Made by a program: the position numbers and the translations under genes. From the NCBI RefSeq assembly GCF_019175285.1, contig NC_056528.1, positions 17,772,140-17,836,139 on the forward strand: DNA of 64,000 nucleotides, in the 5' to 3' direction. Numbering within the stretch: the first letter of the stretch is position 1; each line of letters opens with the position of its first letter. Positions 57,301-64,000 of the stretch are shown piece after piece. Source of the DNA: Sceloporus undulatus (Eukaryota; Chordata; Lepidosauria; Squamata; Phrynosomatidae). Below the pieces are notes generated by a model. The model was not told the DNA's origin. It made no database searches and saw only the letters and a list, made by a program, of their open reading frames with translations.

Positions 57301-59154
57301 CAAGCTCAAACAGTGTATCTAACAAAGGAGCCTAAGCCTGCTTCTTCACCTTGCACAAAATACTGCGTCTGAACTGGTAAGCATCGGAACTGTGAGTAAT
57401 ACTTCTAATGACTAAAAAAATAAAATAAAAAATCAAGGTACACTGAGAAGCAAAAACCAAACTGACATAGCATTAACTTGCCATGTCAGCAAAGGAAAGG
57501 CAGCCCACTTGGTGAGCAGTGGAACTGGCATCTCCTTTTGGAGGAGGAGTTTGGAGGCCTCCTGCTGGTCTGTAGATCATAAAGAGAATTCAAGCCCTGT
57601 CATGACAGGGAGCATTCCTTTATTTGTACCTTCACTATCCGAACGACCTGAGGGGAACACGCCAGTGGCTGACAGGTATATCAACAGGACACTGTTTGCA
57701 GGCAGCTCCTGGAATGTTGACAGAAAGAAGAAAGAAGACAACAATGGGGTCAACTAAGGTAAATCTGGAATAGGGAGGAAGCATTTACTTATCAATGCAC
57801 AAAACAGGTACATTTAACTTAGTTTAAAGAACCAATATGTTGTTGAACTCTCCAGGACAAGTGTCTTAACTGTACATTTTCAGGATTATTTCAGCCCTGA
57901 AAAAGGCCAAGGAATCTGTTCTTACTCTGCACAAAGAGCCAAATAATAGAATGTCTCATGCCAAAGAGAACTGAACACAAACTGAGAAGGCTTAAGCATG
58001 TTCTCTGCAGATGTCAAGCCACCCATATCAAACTGGTCCATGCCTCAGTTCCTGAGCAAGGATCCACCCAACATCTTCCACCCCGACATATATGTTTTTG
58101 TCTTACAGTAAAAGTCCTGCTCAACCTTTGGGGGGAGGGAGGAATATTACAAAAACCTGTCTAGCCTTGAGGTATTTGGAACAAATGAAATGGAGAGTAC
58201 CAATCCCTCTTTCAGCAAAACTTTAACTTTCATGCTTTGGTGGTGATGCAGAGGGAATGAGTAAACCTTTTATTTCTTGTCTTCCTATTTGTATTTTAAT
58301 TTGTTCTCTTTTGCTTACACTCATACTTCAGAAGACATTTGGCTTTCAAGATACAAAGTGTCCCACTTGCATTTCCACCTGGAAAAGTTGTGCTTCAGGA
58401 GACTCTGCCACTGGATGTAAGTACAGCACCATTCCCTTTTGCACAAACCTTAAATGATGCAGCCAGAAAAGTATACAGCTGGCTGAAGGTTGGCTTATAC
58501 AGCAAGTACTTGTGAGGGTTTTCCCTTCTTGCTGGCTTTTCAGTTGTCTCCTGTATAAGATTAAAAAAAACATATGTTCCTAAAGCAGCTATTGCAGTTT
58601 TCACTTTGAAGAAGCAAGGAGATATGGTTTATTCATCTCGGCAAGGCTCTCCTTAATGTCAAAATCAGCCCATACAAAATTCTAAGGCAGGAGCAGCTAT
58701 GTGACTCTGACTCAAAGAAAAGTCATCACCAGCAGCTACAACTGACAGGGTAAAAACATAAAATAGGAGACTTGCCTGCAACCCAGGCTTGTTCATTTGT
58801 GAAGCCAAGTTCATTGGCTCCCTCTCCAAGGCTTGCAGCATCCGGAACATGTCGATTGTCAGTTCGCTGAACTTCACCTAGAAGAGAAATTTTTTGCTTT
58901 AAAACATTTTCAGTGATCGCGAGAGCCCTTCCAGCTACAAACTCAAAAAGCATGCTTTGTATACAACTTTTCTATGTATGATGTGTGACTAGTACACAGG
59001 ATTAAGCTAGTAGCAAAAGTCTTTTAAGACCTAATCCATAAATACAGTATTCAGCCACCACACAAACAGCAAACAGGGATGTAACTTTATGGGGAGGAGG
59101 GCGAAATGAGGGCACTGCCTCCCCAAATAAGCATTCTCCCTCCCTATTATTGTT

Positions 59155-59189
<35 letters not shown>

Positions 59190-62100
59190 GCTTTATTTAT
59201 AGAGCGCTGTAAATTTACACAGTGCTTTACATACATACATCCTCATGAAATTTTCCTTCAATCCCCAAACAGTTTTTAATTGCATTTAGTTAAAAACATG
59301 TAAAAACACAACTAAATACAATTAAAAACAGCTTGAAGTTAAATGCTAGAGGACTGAAAAGAGTAGCAACAAAATCAAACATCAGTCTATAAGTATCTAT
59401 GAATATATGCTGAGAAGGTAATTTCATCTACAGGTGCCTTGGCATGCCAAGCAAGATAATGAAAAGAGGTTACCAAAGGGGCCTTTGTAGGAAAGTAATT
59501 CTAAATAGCAGAGATTTTTGAAAATGTAATTTTGAATGACATCTCTCAGAGTCACCATGGACAATGTCATGATGGCTCGGGGATTCTATACCTTGTAGTC
59601 TATCCAAGTCACATTTCCAACTTCTGAGAGAGGGATATCATGAAGACAGTCTATAACTGATACTGAAAGACTAGGGAGGAAATGTTTAAATTACTTGTGG
59701 TCCTACCAAAAATGATTCCTGAATACAGATAGGGATGGGCAAGCTGATTACATGTGGTAAAAGCTCAAGTAGAGCATGACTATGACTCTGGAGATCAGGG
59801 TTCAATTCCCCGCTCATGCATAAAAATCCACTGGACGACCTTGGACAAGTCATACTCTCTCAGCCTCAGAGGATGGCAATGACAATGGCAAACCCCCTCT
59901 GATGAAACTTCCCAAGAAAACCCTATGATAGTTTTACCTTAGGGTCACCATGTTTTTAAAAAAATGTCCCTGGGGGCACACAACTACAACAAATGGTCCC
60001 ACCTGATTGTTGCAGTTGCCAATTATCAGGGCATCTGCAAGGGTCAACTGCCCCACAATCATTCCCTGCTCCAGCAGAGGGGCCCCTGTGTCTGAGAGGC
60101 GGTTGGAGAGGATCACGAGGGTGTTGTCGTCATTCAAGACCATCACAGGATCAGCCTAGGAAGCAAGCCAGTCAGGAGAGTGAGGGCCCTGATGAGATCC
60201 CATGTTAAATCTACACCTTGTTAGAAAGGAAACACATCCCTCAAATAACCTCATTTTCTGGCCTACTAAGTCCTTTACACCTATACTGCTTTCAAGCCAG
60301 TGTCAGCCATCCTATATTTGTGCACTTCATTCACTCTTTTGACTGAACAGATCTTCATCCCCTTCTGATGTTTTGGAGTATAACTCCGTACAATCCTTTC
60401 ACACGGACCAAACTAGTTTGGGTTGATGGGAGTAGTTGGCCAAAGGCCCCCCTTGCTCTGTCTTGGTAGAAGCTTCCCCCATGAAGATCAGTAAAGCAGT
60501 TTTTAAAACAGAGACACACAGACTTTCCTTTTGGTTCTTACATCAATGAATGCTGCCACCTCTTGGAGAACCAGGTTCCATTCCACCTGGTCTTCTGTGT
60601 TGAAGCGGTGGGTGTAGTCTTCAATTTCATCTGACAACTCCTGGGAAAAGAACAGGAAAAAATAAAATAGGTGAGAAGATTTAGAAGAGCTGGGGGGGGG
60701 GGGCGATTTTTAAAGATTTTATGGACATAAATTCACACACAGTATTGTCAATAAGTCAACATGGAACAGTGCTCAGACAACTTATTCAGAGTTTGAGATA
60801 AGCAGTCATACCAGCCAACATGGTGCTGGCCTAGGACTCTGGAGACTGGGTTCAATTCCCAGCTCGGCCATCCAAACCCTCTGGGCAACCTTGGGCAAGT
60901 CACACTCTTTTAGCCTCCTAGGGGAAGGCAATGTCAAACCTCCTCTGAAAAAATCTTGCCAAGAAAACCTCATGATAGGGTTGCCTTAAGGTAGCCATAA
61001 GTTGGAAATGAATTGAAGGCACACAACACATACACAGCCATACTTCCTCAACTTGATCCCTTCCAGATGTTGTTTGGATGAGAAATCCCACCATGTCTAG
61101 TCAGCATCATCATGCTGACTGGGAATTAAGAGATTTTTTATCCAAACAAGAGCATGGATGGTCTTGGGGGAAAGTCATCCTCTACTTAACCTGCCCTCAT
61201 AGGATGATGAAATTTACACACAGATCTAAGTTCTCTAGAAACAGGCCCAATACAGACTTGGATTGTAAGACAGGTCCAAGTGGCTTACCTTTACAAGGTC
61301 CTTCACAACATCCATTTTGTTGAGTAAAAGACAAACCACTATGAACCGTGCATAATAACGGAGTTTCTTAACTACCAGTTCCGGCCTAGAAAGGGAAAAA
61401 TAAATGGGAAAAGCACTATTCAGTGGCTGGGAGAGAAGAGAAGGTTATTAGGGAGAATATGGTGGTTCATATGGAAGAATATCAAGCAGTGACATATTAC
61501 ATTTTAATATTTATTTTAATGTAACAACAAAATATTGTCTGTTCAGTTCTTGTATGATTCCTTCTGCTTGAAAACACAACTCCTTGCTGAACTGACGACC
61601 GATTGCCTTGGAAACCTATGGGTCTCTCCTCTGCCTGCCAGCACACCTGTCTAGACAAAGGATGGGACATGACCTGCATGCAGAAAGTCCTAGGTAGCTC
61701 CAGTTAAAAGGATCGGGCAGCAGGTGACAGGAAGAGGCCTTCTCTGCCAGAGACTCTGGAGAGCTGTTAACAGTGACAAGAACTAACTGTGGGCTACGAT
61801 GGGTAAACATCTTGACTTGGAATAAAGCAACTTCAAAATGGAAGAAAGAAATTGGTTGAATTTAGAGCAGGCCAGGCCACATATCACTTAACATCTTGCT
61901 TGCTTCCGAAGTTCTCCAAACAACAAATAAAACAAAAAGGAGTCCAGTTAGAAAACCAAGAACCTCTTGCAAAGAAACTCATTCAGATATGGTTAATAGA
62001 CTGAGCATCTCACACCTTCACAACTTCCACTTTTGAGGAAGTAAGGGTTAGGAAGCATGGGGCCAATAACTACCTTATGTTAAAAAATTAACTTGAATAT

Positions 62101-64000
62101 AGCTAAAATCTCATATATCAGCTTAACACTGTTTTCAAATGATGCTGGTGAGGGTGGCAGAAGCTAGAGAGCCTTACTTCCACATCTTATTTCCTGCCTC
62201 TCATGTTAGCAAGTCCCATTGCCCACATATTCGCTGTGTCACCAACACATAGTTCTACCTTCAATTGAACCAGCCTCGAACGTGCACAGAAATGTCTAGA
62301 AAAGTTATCTACTAATCACCTGCCCAACTGAGCAGCACAGAAGCATGTCATGACATTCCCTCCTGCCTGTACTAGAGCTCTGGTAATGTAGGTTTTAAAA
62401 CCTTGGGGACTTCTAACCCTACTGTGTAAATAATTTCGGAGTGAGAGTTGCTGTTCATTCAGGGGACAGTCACAAAGGCAAGTTTAGCATCTCCTTGGCT
62501 GGGTGATATCACCAGCAGACAGAAAAAACAAGGGGGTAAAGGCACATATAACTTTGTTTATAGAAAAACACACACAGGGTAGCCCTGTGGGATACTGGTT
62601 GGCAGGCTAGGGGTGCAACTGTACTGTAAACTGCCCTAAGAAACTGGCTTCTTCCTTTTCCTCACTCTTGCCCTGCTCACAAAAATGGTTAAATTTGGTA
62701 TTTGGTCCACTAACAAATGGCAGCAAAAGGTAGGGTTGAAGTCAGAAGGCAAAAGTGCAACAGGAATGACTCTTGGATGACTTCAGGAACAATCCACTTA
62801 ACAGCTTCATTTTTCTTGCCTTGACTAGCTGGCACAAGAAAGTAACCCACATGTTGAGTGGATTGCTTGTGCAGTCGTCCAGAGAATGCACTGGATATGC
62901 TAAGCATCCCAAGACAAATTCCACATCCTGATGGGCCTCCAGAAGAGGAGGGGGAAAAACAATCCTCCTTGTTCTACAATAAGCTGCTTAGGTCTCTCCA
63001 GGAAATTTTAGAGCTGTAGTAGTCCACTGAATTCCAGTAATGGCAGCACCCTGATCAAAGTACAACACCACTATGGATAGGTGAGGATTTAATTTGGTTA
63101 TTAATTTGCAAATTCTGAGTACAACTTTCTTCTAGACCCAGTGGGAAGAGCTAGAGATTGATTTATTTTTTAAACCAAATATGGGAGAAAGTCAAACACA
63201 TTCTTGCATAACTCCTAAATTCTGGTTTTGGATCTCTGTGTATTCAACTATATTAGTCAAGAATTGGATTTGCAATAGCCTTCTTTCTGAGAAGCTTCCC
63301 ATCTTTAATACTTCAGACGTCTTCTCCATGTAGGATATAAGCTGTAGCCCTTCACTTTGGTTAATGCAGATGTGGGAGGATTTTTGTTTCTGGAGAATTT
63401 AGCCACCTTGTCCAAATCCATAAATACAATGAAAACAACTAGAGCTTTTAAAACAAATAAATATGGGAGAAAGTGGAACCGACAGGCATATCCCTACCCA
63501 GATCCCTATTTACAGTTTTGCCCATCAGGACTCCAGCTTAAAGCAACTCTCTCAGCAGTGAAGGGCTCCTTAATACTGGAGCGGATGGCCACTAGCTTTC
63601 CCCCTTCGATGCTTTCCAAGACTGAACAGGATTTTCCCTAGGCAAGATATTTCTTCTGTAACCAACTTGTTCATGCCTTAGCTTTTTCGTGGCTTGATTC
63701 AATCAACTCCCACTCAGCAGCTGCCTATAACTGAGGCCCAACACCCTCCTACTTAATCCCAAAGGGCAAAGGATTCACGCAACTAGACAAGGGATAAACC
63801 AAGAGCTGCTGCCCACCCGCTAGCAAGTCACAAGTTCACAGCATCACACATTTTGCTTTTAAATTGCATAAAACTCACAAGACTGAGGCATGGCCTGACC
63901 TGTCTTCTTTGTTGACTTGGGAGTAGTAAGATCTCTGTCGAATAGCAGAATAGAAGGAGAAGGCTTCATTCAGGTAGCTGGTTTCAGACGTGCGAAGGCT
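46511..64000 (-). CDS. SCAI: Suppressor of cancer cell invasion (SCAI), C-terminal exons
   Basis: SCAI is a nuclear cofactor that represses MRTF/SRF transcription and works with 53BP1 in double-strand-break repair. Thirteen minus-strand exons are visible, 5' to 3': 64000-63900 (continues off the edge), 61385-61289, 60640-60542, 60155-60003, 58877-58776, 58550-58449, 57708-57630, 55094-54995, 53962-53881, 51760-51688, 48572-48399, 48310-48210 and 46657-46511. They join in one frame to about 469 residues plus TAA, against about 606 in human, so about 137 N-terminal residues are missing to the right. Diagnostic stretches include ELVVKKLRYYARFIVVCLLL, LNDDNTLVILSNRLSDTG, GPYDFGGVLTNSNRDIINGD and the end FLETTLDDY. 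The whole is one SCAI-family domain with no catalytic motif. The intron after 58776 is GC-AG; the last acceptor is a NAGNAG. Confidence 0.95.
47520..47640. mobile_element. Interspersed repeat (gcataagctttc family)
   Basis: The words agagtcttgtagcacct, acattttatttggcataagc and ttcacttcaacaggcgcagg recall a repeat common in lizard and turtle genomes. I cannot assign its class with confidence. Confidence 0.45.
48000..48125 (+). mobile_element. Penelope-like element tail, second copy
   Basis: Shares aataaac-cttctagaacatgg, ccacatagc and ccacaaaaa with the tail at 37840-37895 and continues gatgccagccatgaaagcct. A short old fossil piece. Confidence 0.6.
48865..48990. mobile_element. MITE (acaacatctggagggc family)
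   Basis: An inverted layout: tcctccatatattgttgaac and gaatcccagcattc on the left, then gatggaactggaaac, aacatctggagggc and ttgcctacctctgct on the right. Degenerate copies occur near 49330-49475 and 54700-54825. Confidence 0.5.
51170..51250. mobile_element. Pogo/Tigger-like MITE fragment
   Basis: cagagggcccttgggatcca, then ttggttccaggaccctccat and actaaaatccatggatgttc resembles the end sequence of Tigger/pogo non-autonomous copies. No transposase. Confidence 0.5.
51271..51306. repeat. (ATT)n microsatellite
   Basis: About 12 ATT units in a SCAI intron, directly after the Tigger-like fragment. Confidence 0.9.
51851..52282. mobile_element. Putative DNA-transposon remnant (cttatatatgagg family)
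   Basis: Around 52170-52280: acccttgacttatccacgga, aacctggcctcaacttatat and cgacttatagttgagtatat match a repeat common in reptiles. The part at 51851-51930 may be its other end, as tactgta and tatatggta could be ends. The link between the two parts is a guess. Confidence 0.35.
51942..51976. repeat. (ATTC)n then (AT)n microsatellite
   Basis: Five to six ATTC units run into a short AT run. Confidence 0.85.
53592..53661. repeat. (ATCC)n/(TTCC)n microsatellite
   Basis: CATC/ATCC units grade into TTCC units over 70 bp, in the SCAI intron upstream of the exon at 51688-51760. Confidence 0.9.
54700..54825. mobile_element. MITE remnant, palindromic
   Basis: Inverted pair ttgggactgcagttcccata and gcaagctgcagtccaataat around a core, with ends aaaattgtcaccctcc and ggttcaaagtttcccatctc. 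Related to the 48865-48990 family. Confidence 0.45.
55270..55655. mobile_element. CpG-rich insert of ten serial hairpins, probable non-autonomous element
   Basis: Very GC-rich sequence in an AT-rich SCAI intron. Ten inverted repeats lie one after another, at 55290-55308, 55327-55376, 55379-55409, 55411-55426, 55424-55457, 55471-55500, 55502-55540, 55542-55558, 55568-55590 and 55602-55622. Several are perfect: 15-bp arms aagatggcggcgccc / gggcgccgccatctt, and 14-bp arms around gaagctcca/tggagcttc. The outer flanks (cttgggcgggctacac.. and ..gtgcagaaagccccc) are weakly inverted, suggesting a transposon boundary. No coding capacity. The class is unknown to me. Confidence 0.6.
56451..56484. repeat. 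13-bp perfect hairpin
   Basis: aaacaccctgtaa (56451-56463) and ttacagggtgttt (56472-56484) pair exactly around an 8-nt loop in a SCAI intron. Possibly a small MITE or fold-back remnant. Confidence 0.85.
58776..58877 (-). CDS. SCAI: SCAI exon followed by a GC-AG intron
   Basis: Encodes VKFSELTIDMFRMLQALERE and PMNLASQMNKPGLQ. The minus-strand donor is TTGCAG|GCAAGT: GC with otherwise ideal consensus. Using the nearest downstream GT would add 4 nt and break the frame into ETTEKPARR of the next exon. Confidence 0.88.
59157..59188. repeat. (ATT)n microsatellite at a repeat end
   Basis: ATT units are followed by aagctttatttatagagcgc and tgtaaatttacacagtgctt, a junction seen repeatedly in reptile interspersed repeats. 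Confidence 0.85.
59760..59995 (+). mobile_element. CORE/MIR-like SINE, nearly full length
   Basis: Head with B box (agggttcaattccccgctca), CORE gacgaccttggacaagtcat, body ttcccaagaaaaccctatga and tail gcacacaactacaacaa. It ends within about 10 bp of the splice donor of the SCAI exon at 60003-60155, an unusually tight insertion. Confidence 0.75.
60815..61032 (+). mobile_element. CORE/MIR-like SINE, full length
   Basis: A-box region ccaacatggtgctggcctag, B box ggttcaattcccagctc, CORE gcaaccttgggcaagtcaca and tail gaattgaaggcacacaacac. It is in the SCAI intron between the exons at 60542-60640 and 61289-61385. Confidence 0.75.
61386..63899 (-). other. SCAI: SCAI intron (61386-63899)
   Basis: A 2.5 kb intron. 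I see no other gene, and no repeat I can name with confidence. Confidence 0.7.

Larger units (their letters stand above)
55095..57629 (-). other. SCAI: SCAI intron (55095-57629)
   Basis: A 2.5 kb intron holding the CpG-rich hairpin chain, a 13-bp perfect hairpin at 56451-56484, and otherwise ordinary AT-rich sequence. Confidence 0.7.
58878..60002 (-). other. SCAI: SCAI intron (58878-60002)
   Basis: A 1.1 kb intron. It contains an (ATT)n run at about 59157-59188 followed by agctttatttatagagcgct, the 3' end of a common reptile repeat, and a SINE at 59760-59995 abutting the next exon. Confidence 0.65.

Noticed and set aside
1-64000. CRISPR arrays, bacterial-type operons, or intact LTR or other virus-like elements
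   Set aside because: The only regular repeat array is the minisatellite, with no spacer/repeat alternation. Gene structure is eukaryotic throughout. I recognised no LTR pair, capsid or envelope remnant.

Overview
This is a vertebrate nuclear window, most likely from a squamate reptile (lizard). It has four multi-exon protein-coding genes with near-mammalian coding sequences. The interspersed repeats are typical of squamates: CR1 and BovB/RTE LINE pieces, many tRNA-derived CORE/MIR-like SINEs, hAT-like and fold-back MITEs, and a Penelope-like element. The species itself cannot be fixed from the sequence.

Layout. (1) 1-5.7 kb, + strand: PPP6C, catalytic subunit of protein phosphatase 6. Exons 2-7 are present; exon 1 lies off the left edge. 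(2) 5.7-6.9 kb: short intergenic and promoter interval with MITE-like sequence, a 50-bp-arm near-perfect palindrome and a CpG-rich ARPC5L promoter. (3) 6.9-13.8 kb, + strand: ARPC5L, an Arp2/3 complex subunit, complete in four exons. Its first intron has textbook U12-type AT-AC signals. (4) 14.5-39.3 kb, - strand: GOLGA1 (golgin-97), 23 coding exons plus a non-coding first exon. It encodes about 822 residues ending in an ARL1-binding GRIP domain. Its 5 kb first intron holds a Penelope-like fossil, two fold-back MITEs and a CR1 fragment. (5) 39.4-40.7 kb: spacer with a roughly 28-bp minisatellite that switches orientation. (6) 40.7-64 kb, - strand: SCAI, 13 exons covering the C-terminal 469 or so residues plus an inferred 5.8 kb 3' UTR. 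The N-terminal exons lie beyond the right edge.

These genes are neighbours rather than a pathway: a phosphatase, an actin nucleation subunit, a trans-Golgi tether and a nuclear MRTF/53BP1 cofactor. The block corresponds to human 9q33.3. There, as I remember it, the order is ARPC5L(+) GOLGA1(-) SCAI(-) PPP6C(-). Here PPP6C(+) sits upstream of ARPC5L, which a single inversion of the ARPC5L-GOLGA1-SCAI block would explain, with one breakpoint in the 5.7-6.9 kb interval.

I did not find a new gene system. The least ordinary structures are a chain of ten small hairpins in a CpG-rich insert within a SCAI intron, the palindrome at the ARPC5L promoter, the AT-AC intron, two GC-AG introns, and a hammerhead-ribozyme-like motif in the Penelope-like tail. 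Exon ends were set by eye from splice consensus and conserved protein sequence. No search was run.
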